Assembly: GCA_003671275.1 (NCBI GenBank)
Contig: QWPB01000169.1
Coordinates: 1-41,213, forward strand
DNA length: 41,213 bases
Origin: Planctomycetota bacterium
Lineage (GTDB): Bacteria > Planctomycetota > Planctomycetia > Planctomycetales > Planctomycetaceae
Direction: 5' to 3'
The position numbers were made by a program, and so were the translations under genes. The notes below the pieces were generated by a model. It was not told where the DNA came from, ran no database searches, and saw only the letters and a list, made by a program, of their open reading frames with translations. Of the stretch, positions 1-8,408 are shown one piece after another (the first letter of the stretch is position 1; each line of letters opens with the position of its first letter).

Positions 1-15
1 ACGGTGACAATTCGC

Positions 16-53
16 GAAACTCGTGACCAAGCTCCAGCTTGGTCACGAGTTTC
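16..53. repeat. Perfect 18-bp inverted repeat (REP-like hairpin)
   Basis: Positions 16-33 are exactly complementary to 36-53, leaving a 2-base loop (cc). The arms read gaaactcgtgaccaagct and its reverse complement. There is no T-tract on either side, so it is not a classical terminator. It lies just outside the 3' end of the broken Abi-like gene and next to a second inverted pair. A repetitive extragenic palindrome or transcript-end stabiliser is the likeliest reading; whether it is repeated in the genome cannot be seen here. Confidence 0.8.
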
Positions 54-56
54 AAA

Positions 57-141
57 TCAGCCGCCACGCGCTAGCGTCCGGTTTCCAGATGACAACGAAT
101 TCCAGTCCGTAGAGATCCGGGGGCTAGCACCCGGCGGCTGA
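57..141. repeat. Inverted pair of ~27-nt REP-like units
   Basis: A unit at 57-83 (tcagccgcc, then gctagc, then ccgg) is matched in reverse complement by 115-141, with 21 of 27 positions identical. Each unit has its own short dyad around a central CTAG. Two head-to-head copies separated by about 30 bases is the arrangement of a BIME-type (paired REP) element. The right-hand copy ends 13 bases before the stop codon of the Abi-like pseudogene at 155. I recall similar ccgg-ggctag-ccggctga elements as common between planctomycete genes, but that is memory, not a search. Confidence 0.6.
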
Positions 142-154
142 TGAGGAACAAGTT

Positions 155-850
155 TCAACTCCAGTTCTGATCGACTTTCGCGGTCCAAGGTGTAGATCCC
201 TGTTGCCAGACAGACGGGAATCGATCTGCGAGCAATGCCAATTGGTGTAACTCCGGGGATAACCACAGAGTGACTTCCAGCAAACGAAGGTGCTGGATGT
301 CGAGGTCATTCCCATCCAGGTCATGCCAATGGATGATCCGTTCGTGATGAAACACTCGGTTTCTCAAATCACGAACCGCTTTCCACCTCGCCCCCAATTG
401 CTTGATGTTTTTTTCGGCGGATGGAGCACTGGCAAACGCGTGTTTTGCCAAGTAGGGAGCCAGTCCCGTTGAACTGTGCTTGTTGCTGAAAAAATCAGTC
501 CAGAACCCGAACTCCAGCTCAGCAACGACCCGCCCCGGTGTGACAGTCTTGCCGGATATTGTGAGCTTCTGTTTGGCACTTGTGATTTTTGCATTCTGCC
601 AAGGCTGCAACGGACACTTCGAGTTGTCGTACCAGCCTGGATCGGAATAGCGCAACGTCAGGCATTCGTGTAGACGATTTCGAAGAGCGACTTCTGCTAA
701 CTAGAGAACGGGGTATAGTGACTCTGAGACGGGGACATTCCACAAATAAAGCCCCAGTGAGACATTAGGGGCGGCACCATCTTGGCGATAGGCATCAAGT
801 CGCTCCTCGGCCAATCGTCTCTCGATAGCCGTCAAAATTGTTGGATTCAA
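155..850 (-). pseudogene. Abi-like (Abi_2/HEPN) protein, interrupted by one in-frame TAG
   Basis: Read from a TTG at 850 with a good ribosome site (caggag, 7 bases upstream), one continuous frame runs to a TGA at 155-157. It would encode 231 codons but for an amber codon at 701-703 (codon 50). Around the stop the reading is LYPVL-stop-LAEVALRNRLHE, which matches the conserved N-terminal helix of Abi-family proteins, where a Gln or similar residue would stand at the stop. The second half keeps the HEPN-type RNase motif RNRVFHH (R-x4-H). Family members act in abortive infection or as toxin-like RNases. The rest of the frame is intact, so the loss looks recent; readthrough, a restart at the TTG at 655, or a base-call error are alternatives. 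The next gene is more than 240 bases upstream. Confidence 0.75.
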
Positions 851-891
851 TGTTGTCTCCTGAATGACTTGACGATAAGATTTTCACGTAA

Positions 892-948
892 ACCTCGGAA
901 ACCCTTCCTTCACCGTTCGCGGTGGACAGGGGCCGAGGTCTTTTTTTT
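892..948 (+). terminator. Orphan terminator-like hairpin with T8 tract
   Basis: On the plus strand, acctcgg (892-898) pairs with ccgaggt (933-939). This encloses a smaller stem caccg/cggtg closed by a ttcg tetraloop (911-924). Eight T residues follow at 941-948. The shape is that of a rho-independent terminator, but no plus-strand gene lies upstream; both neighbours are on the minus strand. It could end a short unannotated plus-strand RNA, or be chance structure in the 244-base gap between the Abi-like pseudogene and the oxidoreductase. Confidence 0.35.
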
Positions 949-1043
949 ACCCTCAGGGTGAGGGATCAGACACTGACCAGCCCTGCATGCACTGGAGTTT
1001 TGGGTTTACCACATACCCACTCTTCAGCACCGAAAGCCTGCGG

Positions 1044-1074
<31 letters not shown>

Positions 1075-1094
1075 ACTTGGACGACATTTCACGG

Positions 1095-2213
1095 TTACTT
1101 CAGCGTGAACTCCGGCAGGTGGACAATCTGTCCGCCCTTGAGGGCCGACTCGTGGGCGAGGATGCCGACGCAGGTCCAGTTGGCGGATAGGGTGGCGTTC
1201 GGCCACGGGTCGCGGTCCTGGGCCAGGGCATTGAGCATCTCGTTCACCAGGTGCGGGTGCGAGCCGCCGTGGCCGCCGCCTTGCAGGAAGCTGAGGTGCT
1301 CGGCGTCGTGGATTTCGCTGGGCTTGGTGAACCGGCGGATTGGCTCCGGCAGCAGGTGAGCGTAATCGGGCACTTCGACCTTCGAGGGGATCTCGGGCTC
1401 GGGCTTCTTGGCGGTGTGAATGACGTGCGGTTCGTGCTCCACCAGCGTCCACTCGAAGCTCTTCTTCGTGCCGTACACGTCGAAGCTCTCGCGGTACTGG
1501 CGGGCCACATCGTACAGGCAGCGCCACACGTGAGCGGTCAGGTCACTGTCCTTCAGCTTGATATGGCAGCTCTCGACGGCGAACTTATTGCCCGACTTCT
1601 TCTGGATATCCTCACGAACTGTTCCCGAGCCGAAGCAGCTGACGTACTCAGCCCGCTTGTTCATCAGGCCGAGAACCGGGCTCACGACGTGCGTGGCGTA
1701 GTGCATGGGGATCATGCGTTCCCAGTAGTCCGGCCAGCCGTCCATGTCCTGGGGGTGAGAAGCTGCCAGGTGCTGAATCTGGCCGAGTTCGCCCTTCTCG
1801 TACATCTCCTTAATGAACAGAAACTCGCGGGAGTAGACGACCGTTTCGGCCATCATGTACTTCTTGCCGGTGCTGGCGACGAGATCGCAGATCTTTTCGC
1901 AGTCGGCGACGTTGGTCGCCATCGGGACGGTACACATCACGTGCTTGCCGGCCTTGAGGGCTTCCATGCTCATCCAGGCATGGTCCGGGATCGGCGAGTT
2001 GATGTGCACGAAGTCGACCTTGGGGTCGGCCAGCACATCTTCATACTTGGTATAGCGGGTGCCGACGCCGAACTGGTCGCCGACCTTGTTCAGCTTCTCT
2101 TCATTACGCTGGCAGAGGGCCTGCACATTGGCCAGCGGATGGGCCTTGTAAATGGGGAGAAACTCAGCCCCGAACCCGAGACCGACCATGGCAACATTGA
2201 ACTTCTGGCTCAT
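1095..2213 (-). CDS. Gfo/Idh/MocA-family NAD(P)-dependent oxidoreductase
   Basis: This 372-residue protein begins with a Rossmann nucleotide-binding stretch (VAMVGLGFGAEF, about residues 6-17) and continues with a dehydrogenase C-terminal domain. The family oxidises or reduces sugar and inositol derivatives with NAD(P). The loop that normally reads GKHV-x-EKP reads GKHVMCTVPMAT here, so the usual Glu-Lys pair is replaced. An HYATHVVSP stretch may supply catalytic histidines. There is no signal peptide, so it is cytoplasmic. The ATG at 2213 is preferred to a TTG one codon earlier. The gene follows the secreted SMP-30 lactonase on the same strand with about 100 bases between, so joint sugar or lactone metabolism is possible. 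The substrate is unknown. Confidence 0.9.
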   Translation of the reverse strand: MSQKFNVAMVGLGFGAEFLPIYKAHPLANVQALCQRNEEKLNKVGDQFGVGTRYTKYEDVLADPKVDFVHINSPIPDHAWMSMEALKAGKHVMCTVPMATNVADCEKICDLVASTGKKYMMAETVVYSREFLFIKEMYEKGELGQIQHLAASHPQDMDGWPDYWERMIPMHYATHVVSPVLGLMNKRAEYVSCFGSGTVREDIQKKSGNKFAVESCHIKLKDSDLTAHVWRCLYDVARQYRESFDVYGTKKSFEWTLVEHEPHVIHTAKKPEPEIPSKVEVPDYAHLLPEPIRRFTKPSEIHDAEHLSFLQGGGHGGSHPHLVNEMLNALAQDRDPWPNATLSANWTCVGILAHESALKGGQIVHLPEFTLK

Positions 2214-2312
2214 CAAAGCGACCCAATGAAATGAGTGAACGAATGGACCCTGCCGACTGACCGCAGAGTCTACCGAGACACACCGGCACGAGCCAGCGGA
2301 CGAACCGGGAAC

Positions 2313-3257
2313 CTACCACTTGGCTCCGCGCGGTTTCATGCCGGGCTGGGTCAATCGAATGCTGTAGAGCGATGTCCGGGCTGTAATGAACAGCGTTTTG
2401 AGGTCCTCGCCGCCGAACGTACAGTTGGCTGGTCCTTCCGGAACCGCTATCCGCTGAAGCAGTTGGCCGTCCGCGTTGTAGACGTTGATGCCACCGTGAG
2501 TGGTGTACAAGTTTCCCTGAACATCGAGAGCCATCCCGTCGCTGCCTTCGGGGATCGTGAATAATTTTTTGCCGAGTTTTCCCTGAAGATCGACCGCGTA
2601 GCAGTGGACCCCAGCGGGCAGCTTGTGAAACGCCGGATCGGGATGCCGGGCATGCCCCCCCGTGTCGGCCACATACAGCCGCGTCTCGTCCGGTGAGAAC
2701 AGAATTCCGTTGGGCATGGCCAGATCTTTGACGACCGGTTCGACCTGGCCCGTCTTTGGATCGAGCCGAAAAACCCAGTGTCCGGGAATTTCAGCGTCAC
2801 CCATCAACCCCCACGGCGGATCGGTGAACCAGAGCGAACCATCCGATCGCACAGTCACATCGTTTGGCGAATTGAACCGCTTACCATCCCACTTGTCGGC
2901 CAGCACGGTCGTCGTACCGTCGGATTCGATCCGGATCAGGTTTCTCGCGGCATGCTGGCAGGAGATGATCCGCCCCTCGAGGTCAAGAATATTGCCATTC
3001 GCCTGCTCGCTGGCCCGGTAGACCGACAGCCCGTCCTTTTCCGACCACTGCATCAGCTGGCTGTTGGGGATGTCCGAGAAGACCAGCTTTTTCGCGGAGG
3101 GGATCCAGACGGGGCCCTCCGTGAACTTCATCTCCCCGGCGAGCTTCGTGACCTGGGCTCCCGGAGCCACCAGCGAGGCGGGCGAATCCGCCGCGCGAGC
3201 TGTGGTTCCCACCACCCCCATCAGAATCAGTGCCGCCCACATTCTGAGCTGTAACAT
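2313..3257 (-). CDS. Secreted SMP-30/gluconolactonase-family protein
   Basis: The 314-residue protein starts with a cleavable signal peptide (hydrophobic core AALILMGVVGTT, cleavage near ARA-AD, residue 23). The remainder is a six-bladed propeller of the SMP-30/gluconolactonase/LRE type. Metal-site elements are present in order: FTEGPVW near the start of the mature protein, NSPNDV in the middle, and GSDGMALD towards the end. The family hydrolyses sugar lactones with a divalent metal. Export suggests action in the periplasm. It sits 208 bases downstream of hflX and about 100 bases upstream of the oxidoreductase, all on the minus strand. The true substrate cannot be told from sequence. Confidence 0.9.
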   Translation of the reverse strand: MLQLRMWAALILMGVVGTTARAADSPASLVAPGAQVTKLAGEMKFTEGPVWIPSAKKLVFSDIPNSQLMQWSEKDGLSVYRASEQANGNILDLEGRIISCQHAARNLIRIESDGTTTVLADKWDGKRFNSPNDVTVRSDGSLWFTDPPWGLMGDAEIPGHWVFRLDPKTGQVEPVVKDLAMPNGILFSPDETRLYVADTGGHARHPDPAFHKLPAGVHCYAVDLQGKLGKKLFTIPEGSDGMALDVQGNLYTTHGGINVYNADGQLLQRIAVPEGPANCTFGGEDLKTLFITARTSLYSIRLTQPGMKPRGAKW

Positions 3258-3465
3258 CGCCCGTGTCTTTCGTCAGAGTTGAAACTGTGGAACCCCGGGA
3301 GGCTGCTGGCCTCGGTGGAAAGGCCAGTGTATCCAATCGTCGAGCGGGAAGAATGCTCGGAGGCACGCCGGGTGGGGAGAGAGGGCGTAGCCGCTGTCGG
3401 GTTGCTGGCCCACCGACGATGCGGATGAACGCAGTAAGAACTCCGGGCGACACGCCTCAGGGACT

Positions 3466-4755
3466 TCAGGACAGATTCGTCGTAACCCCTTCCAGCTTCT
3501 CCAGCATCCATCGAAACCGCTTCGGGAATCGGCAGCGGATCACGTGGCGCTCGTCCGGGTACTCTTCCGAGAGGATTTCCGCACGCTCTTTCAGGATGAT
3601 CAGCAACTTGCCGTTACCAGGGTAGCTGTCGATCGTGACTTCTTCATAGCCGCCGCCGAGGCGTTCGGCAATCGCACGGGCCAGGGCATCGAAACCGGTC
3701 CGGTCGAGGGCGCTGACGGCCACCGCGCTGGGGTAGCGGGCATGCAGCACATCCAGAAACGATCGGTCTTCGACCGCATCGACCTTGTTCAGGACCAGCA
3801 GCGGGTTCTCGCTGTCGACGCCGATCTCGCCCAGAACTTCCATCACGGTCGTGAGCTGGCGCTGGGCTTCGGGGTGGCTGGCATCGACGACATGCAGCAA
3901 GAGGTCGGCATGCCGGGCCTCCTCCAGAGTCGAGCGGAACGAGGCGACCAGATGGTGCGGCAGATTGCGAATGAATCCGACCGTGTCGCTGAGCAGTACA
4001 TCACCAAACGCAGGGAGCGACCACTTGCGGGTCCGCGTGTCGAGCGTGGCGAACAACTTGTCGGCCACGTAGACATCGGCCCCCGTCAGAGCCCGCATCA
4101 GCGTACTCTTACCCGCGTTGGTGTACCCGACCAGCGAGACCGTCAGCATGTCGCGGCGGCCCGAGACCTCGCGCTCACGGCGTTTTTCGACCTCGCGGAG
4201 CTTACGTTTCAACTCCGAGATCCGCGTATCGATCAGGCGGCGGTCGGTTTCGAGTTGCTTCTCGCCAGGCCCCTTGCCGCTGCCAATCCCTCCCTCGATA
4301 CGTTCAAGGTGGGTCCACATTCGAGTCAGCCGAGGCCGCATATAGAGCAGTTGGGCCAGTTCAACCTGCAGCTTCGACTCATAGGTTCGGGCATGGGTGG
4401 CGAAGATATCGAGGATGACTTCGCTGCGGTCAACGACTTGCGTCGCTGTTTCCTGTTCGACAGCTTTGCCCTGAGAAGGAGACAGGTGGTTATCAAAGAC
4501 GATGAGGTTGGCCTCGGTGTCGATAACTGCCTGTTTCAACTCCGCGAGCTTGCCACTGCCCAGGCAGGTGGCCGGGTCCGGATTATCACGAACCTGGACC
4601 ATCTCCCCGACGACCTCAGCCCCGGCGGTTTCGATCAGGCCCTTGATTTCGTCGAGAGCCCGTTCTTTGCCGCGCTGATCCTTGGAGTCGAGGACGGCGA
4701 CCAGAAAGGCCCGCTGCTCGCGGACCTTCAGTTTTTCACGTTTGGGTTCAGACAA
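3466..4755 (-). CDS. hflX: GTPase HflX
   Basis: This 429-residue protein has the full HflX layout. An N-terminal domain precedes the conserved ERIEGGIGSGKGPGEKQLE segment (about 151-169), then a coiled helix rich in Lys/Arg/Glu (180-200). The GTPase domain follows: G1 GYTNAGKST (210-218), G2 region FATLD, G3 DTVGF (257-261) and G4 NKVD (323-326). A short C-terminal domain ends the protein. HflX binds ribosomes and helps split or rescue stalled 70S particles after stress, in the cytoplasm. All GTP-binding motifs are intact. It lies between two exported enzymes on the same strand and need not share a function with them. Confidence 0.95.
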   Translation of the reverse strand: MSEPKREKLKVREQRAFLVAVLDSKDQRGKERALDEIKGLIETAGAEVVGEMVQVRDNPDPATCLGSGKLAELKQAVIDTEANLIVFDNHLSPSQGKAVEQETATQVVDRSEVILDIFATHARTYESKLQVELAQLLYMRPRLTRMWTHLERIEGGIGSGKGPGEKQLETDRRLIDTRISELKRKLREVEKRREREVSGRRDMLTVSLVGYTNAGKSTLMRALTGADVYVADKLFATLDTRTRKWSLPAFGDVLLSDTVGFIRNLPHHLVASFRSTLEEARHADLLLHVVDASHPEAQRQLTTVMEVLGEIGVDSENPLLVLNKVDAVEDRSFLDVLHARYPSAVAVSALDRTGFDALARAIAERLGGGYEEVTIDSYPGNGKLLIILKERAEILSEEYPDERHVIRCRFPKRFRWMLEKLEGVTTNLS

Positions 4756-4917
4756 GTCGGGGGATGACCTTCAGGAGGACAGAAGTGGGCGAGGGCTCTC
4801 GTGCCAGTGGACACCCGGCGGATGGAAAAGTTCACAAGGGAATGGAAACCGCGTCCGACGCAGGAAGCCCGCTCCGGGACAGTGTAACTGAGGAACTCAT
4901 TGCGAGTCTCCTCCGGA

Positions 4918-7026
4918 CTACTTGAGCAGCTGATCCGTAACACGAGTGGCGTCCAGTAACTCGGAATGGAGGGCCTCAGGAGCAAGAGTTCGCCACAGCG
5001 TCATCTCGGCGGAATTCGCATCGGTGCAGCCGTACAATTCAGTCACACCGCTGGCGGCGGTGATGGTCAGACCGCTGACACCACCATACTTCAGGGCTCC
5101 GGGCAGCATGCGTGGATCGCTGGGAGTGGGGATGCTGCCAAAAGCGAAGCCGCCCAGATCCGCCACCGTGCGCCGCACACCATCATCAAACGTCGACCGG
5201 GCCAGCAGCACGACCAGCCCGGCGTCTCCCGTACCAATGAGATCGATCGACTTCACATCGGGATTAGCCGTGGCCGCCCGCACCAGCGTCAACACGTCCC
5301 GCACGCGATGCGACAACAAGGGGCGGTTGTAGCCGAAGGTGTAGCCATCGTATTTCTCGCTGACAGGGTAGCTGGCAGTTTCCCCCGTCTTCAGAAACTC
5401 GCCCGTCAGGAACAGGTCTGCGGAAGCCACTCCATAGCCCGCCGCAGTCAGTCGACGCACGGATTCGGTCGGCTGGCCATCTGCCCCAAACAGGATGTTC
5501 TTCCCAGCCCCATCGAACCAGAAAGCAATCCGCCCATCAAACCTGTCCGGATGGTAGACAGCTGTGACTGGTAACTGTGACCCCTCAGACAGACGCCCCA
5601 CGGTGACAGACAGCAGTTTCAGATCTCCGGCGTCGACCGTGCGAAGTTCACCGATGGCCAGGTCCGCCACTTCCGGCAAACCGCGATCAAGTGCGAGTCC
5701 CAAAAAAGGCCGAATCTCCGCCCGGTAGGTTGCCAGATCCACCTTGGTCTTGGGAAGGCGAGCTGTCCAGTCACTGTCCGACTCCGCCGACAGTCTTTTT
5801 CGCAGGTCGACGGGGTTCAAGGCATCAGCGGGCACGGGGTACTTCTCATGAAAGACCGCCAGCTGTTCCTTGGTCAGCGGCCAGAAGTCGCTCTGATGAA
5901 CCGAAGCCTCGGAGCCCAGCTTGAGGTGTGTAGCGAACCACTGGTACATCAACTCGCGGGACCGCTGGTTGTAGTTGTGGGGGAACTGCTTGTAGGTCTT
6001 GGCGGCGACCAGATCACTGGCTCCATAGAAGCCATAGACTTGTTTGAGTTCCGGCAGACCACTGGTCTCGATGTCGATCGTCCAGTCATCCGCTCCGACC
6101 ATGCCCAGGGGACGCGGAGCCGTCAGGGCCGCGATGGCCACATTGTTGATCCCCAGCCTCAGATACTCCGCATTTTCACAGACACAGCCCCCCTGCATGT
6201 TGGAAGAGACCATCACCGCTGGAAAGGCGACCGCGGGGCGGGGATCGACCGCACACAGCATAAACGTCTGTGTCCCCCCACCGCTGGCTCCCGTCACCCC
6301 AATCCGGTCAGCATCGACATCAGGCAGCGACAAGATGTAGTCCAGCGACCGAATGGAGTTCCATGTCTGCAGGCCCATCTTGTTCTGCAGACGCAAGCTG
6401 GCTTCCGCATCATTGAACCCCTCGGAATGCGGGATCGCCTGGCTGTCGGCGTAACCGACCATGTCGTAATGGAACACGATGCAGCCCATCCGTGCGAGTT
6501 GGACGAACCGGGCTTGCAGTGGAGAGTGCGCCCCGGACAGGAAATCTTCCGCCGAAGTCGCGAGCTGATCCGTCGCCCCCTTGTCTCCAGCGTCATAGAA
6601 CCGTCCATTCGGCCAGTGTCCGTGCGGACACAAGACACCGGGGGCCTTGCCGGAGAGCTTCTTGGGCCGATAGAGCGACCCCGTGACGTAGTGGCCCGGA
6701 CGACTTGCGAAGTAGACGTTTTCGACCGTGTAGTCTCCCCGGTCATACTTCTTGGTCACGACGGGGGTGATCGGCGTCTTCTCCGGCATCGGATAGAGAC
6801 CATTGGCGATCAACAGCTGCTCGCGAAGGCGTTTCGCCTCGGCTTCCCAGGCCACTTTGGTGGCGGGTGGTGACCAGGGATGGAGCTTCTCATTCAGATT
6901 GCGCTGCGGCTTGAGCCGGAGATCGTCGGGGCGCGCCCCCTCCGGTAACACACGCGGTGCTGCCGCCTGAACCCAGCTTGCCCCGCACAACATTCCCACC
7001 AGACCGAGCTGCCACCATGAACGCAT
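4918..7026 (-). CDS. Secreted alpha/beta hydrolase, acetyl-xylan-esterase-like, two-domain
   Basis: The 702-residue protein starts at the ATG at 7026, which has an aggag site 7 bases upstream and opens a signal peptide (cleavage near residue 22, VQA-AA). The first domain is an alpha/beta hydrolase with the nucleophile elbow GASGGG (Ser248), an acidic residue near GADDW (313-314) and a His in FPHNYN (350). A second domain of about 270 residues has some hydrolase-like strands but no clear catalytic set. Such proteins act as esterases on acylated polysaccharides or glucuronoyl esters; the exact substrate is unclear. The frame stays open upstream to 7416, but the signal peptide decides the start. 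It is divergent from the creatininase-family gene. Confidence 0.85.
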   Translation of the reverse strand: MRSWWQLGLVGMLCGASWVQAAAPRVLPEGARPDDLRLKPQRNLNEKLHPWSPPATKVAWEAEAKRLREQLLIANGLYPMPEKTPITPVVTKKYDRGDYTVENVYFASRPGHYVTGSLYRPKKLSGKAPGVLCPHGHWPNGRFYDAGDKGATDQLATSAEDFLSGAHSPLQARFVQLARMGCIVFHYDMVGYADSQAIPHSEGFNDAEASLRLQNKMGLQTWNSIRSLDYILSLPDVDADRIGVTGASGGGTQTFMLCAVDPRPAVAFPAVMVSSNMQGGCVCENAEYLRLGINNVAIAALTAPRPLGMVGADDWTIDIETSGLPELKQVYGFYGASDLVAAKTYKQFPHNYNQRSRELMYQWFATHLKLGSEASVHQSDFWPLTKEQLAVFHEKYPVPADALNPVDLRKRLSAESDSDWTARLPKTKVDLATYRAEIRPFLGLALDRGLPEVADLAIGELRTVDAGDLKLLSVTVGRLSEGSQLPVTAVYHPDRFDGRIAFWFDGAGKNILFGADGQPTESVRRLTAAGYGVASADLFLTGEFLKTGETASYPVSEKYDGYTFGYNRPLLSHRVRDVLTLVRAATANPDVKSIDLIGTGDAGLVVLLARSTFDDGVRRTVADLGGFAFGSIPTPSDPRMLPGALKYGGVSGLTITAASGVTELYGCTDANSAEMTLWRTLAPEALHSELLDATRVTDQLLK

Positions 7027-7200
7027 TCGAAGGCTCCTGACGATGAATGGATTTCTTGAGACAGGGCTATCGTCGAAAGTTTGCCCCCAAGAATCAACGA
7101 TGGCTGATTCGACCCGGCGATTGATGGGCGAGAATCGGCCTGATAAGTTCACAATCGAGGCTGCCGGGACGACTGAACCAACCATCACGGGACTGCATCG

Positions 7201-7959
7201 ATGCAACTGACCGAAATGAACTGGCCCGCCATTGACCGGCTGTGCCGCGAGACTCCCGTGGTGTTTCCCGTGGCGGCACTGGAGCAGCATGGGCATCACC
7301 TGCCCGTCTTTACGGACAGTATGTTGCTGGGGGAAGTGGTCCGCCGAGTAGATGCCCGCATCGGGGAGCGAGTGCTGTTTGCTCCACTCCAGTGGCTGGG
7401 GAACTCGGATCATCACCTGGATTTTCCCGGAACGTTGTCCAGTTCACCCCGGGTTTATCTGGACCTGCTCAAGGGGTTGGCGGACAACTTCATTCGCCAT
7501 GGATTCCGGCGGCTGGTCTTCATCAATGGACATGGCGGGAACGACATCCCCGGTCGACAGGCCGTGTTTGAACTGCGACAGCAGTACCGCGATCGTGACG
7601 ACCTGCTGCTGCTGTTTGCGACCTATTGGGATTTCGGGACGCCCCGGACCTGTCGCGAAGATTTGGTGCAGCGAGAGATGGGGCATGCCTGCGAATGGGA
7701 AACTTCGATGATCCTGCGGATCGCCCCGCATCTGGTGCAGCCGCATACGGCGATTGAGGAAGTTCCGTTTGGCTTCGGGTTCGGCAAAGCGTATCGCGGA
7801 TGGACTATGAAAGATCGGTCCATGCCCGGTCATGTGGGGAATCCGGCACATGCCTCCGCGGAAAAGGGGGAGTCCCTGTTTGAAACATTCGCGCAGGGCG
7901 TGACAGGTTTTCTCGGTGAGATTACCGACTGGGATCGGCGTGCCTGGAACGCGAAATAA
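7201..7959 (+). CDS. Creatininase-family metal-dependent amidohydrolase
   Basis: This 252-residue protein keeps the creatininase fold signature. Metal-ligand positions are visible at Glu28 and His30 in LEQHGHH, Asp39 in FTDS, His111 in NGHGGN, and a late Glu in GHACEWET (165-167). The family opens small cyclic amides or formamides, such as creatinine or the formamide of riboflavin and F420 metabolites, using two metal ions in the cytoplasm. Length is normal. It stands alone on the plus strand between divergent and convergent neighbours, so the substrate cannot be guessed from context. The ATG at 7201 is the first one and gives the usual N-terminus. Confidence 0.9.
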   Translation: MQLTEMNWPAIDRLCRETPVVFPVAALEQHGHHLPVFTDSMLLGEVVRRVDARIGERVLFAPLQWLGNSDHHLDFPGTLSSSPRVYLDLLKGLADNFIRHGFRRLVFINGHGGNDIPGRQAVFELRQQYRDRDDLLLLFATYWDFGTPRTCREDLVQREMGHACEWETSMILRIAPHLVQPHTAIEEVPFGFGFGKAYRGWTMKDRSMPGHVGNPAHASAEKGESLFETFAQGVTGFLGEITDWDRRAWNAK

Positions 7960-7970
7960 CTCCGTGTTCT

Positions 7971-8372
7971 TCATTCCGCAGGCGGTGCCGCCTTCCAGGG
8001 AACTCCCAGGGCCTGGGTGAAGATCCCGGACTGCCGCAGCCCGAGTGCCACCCAAACGACAACTCCGATCACGATCGGTGTGGCAAAATTATCCCCCACG
8101 CGGACATGCGTGACGGTGGCTCCGCCCAGATACCCGGTGAGCAGGATCGCCCCGAGAAACGCGGTTCGCGGGATCAGGAACAGGAGGGTGATGACGACCT
8201 CCACAATCCCGATCTGGGTCATGACCTCGGTCGTGAAACCCATTTTCTCGAACTGCACGGCCTTGCCTTCCCACTCGGTCAGCTTGGCTTTGGCGCTGGC
8301 TCCGATCAGCAGAGCCGCCAGCAAGGCGGTTAGTGCCCATCCCGCCACCTGAGACGTTTTCGAAGGTTTCAC
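7971..8372 (-). CDS. DoxX-like small membrane protein
   Basis: The 133-residue protein is almost wholly membrane-embedded, with four hydrophobic helices at about residues 10-27, 52-68, 72-90 and 98-112. The first is followed by a polar loop ending in FEKMGF, typical of the DoxX/DUF4870-like group. Members are linked to respiration or thiol oxidation but most have no defined function. The start is GTG at 8372, supported by an AGGA site 7 bases upstream; no in-frame ATG is close. It follows the SDR gene by 36 bases on the same strand, so the two are probably co-transcribed. Confidence 0.75.
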   Translation of the reverse strand: MKPSKTSQVAGWALTALLAALLIGASAKAKLTEWEGKAVQFEKMGFTTEVMTQIGIVEVVITLLFLIPRTAFLGAILLTGYLGGATVTHVRVGDNFATPIVIGVVVWVALGLRQSGIFTQALGVPWKAAPPAE

Positions 8373-8408
8373 GAAAGAATCCTGAGCGAGGGGACAGTGA
8401 AGTGATCG

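Noticed and set aside
941-967. Hairpin ccctca/tgaggg as a minus-strand terminator of the oxidoreductase
   Set aside because: On the minus strand it is followed by A residues, not T, so it lacks the U-tract needed.
1251-2234. Long plus-strand frame (327 codons) antisense to the oxidoreductase
   Set aside because: It is an exact shadow of a gene with clear Rossmann motifs; its own translation is His/Val/Asp-rich with no domain.
3544-4767. Long plus-strand frame (407 codons) antisense to hflX
   Set aside because: The minus strand has every HflX GTPase motif; the plus frame arises from codon bias.
5848-6873. Plus-strand frame of 341 codons inside the esterase gene
   Set aside because: Antisense to the hydrolase with an intact nucleophile elbow; Arg/Pro-rich shadow.
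7027-7416. N-terminal extension of the esterase
   Set aside because: The frame is open, but the signal peptide and ribosome site sit at 7026, and the extension overlaps the start of the divergent creatininase gene.
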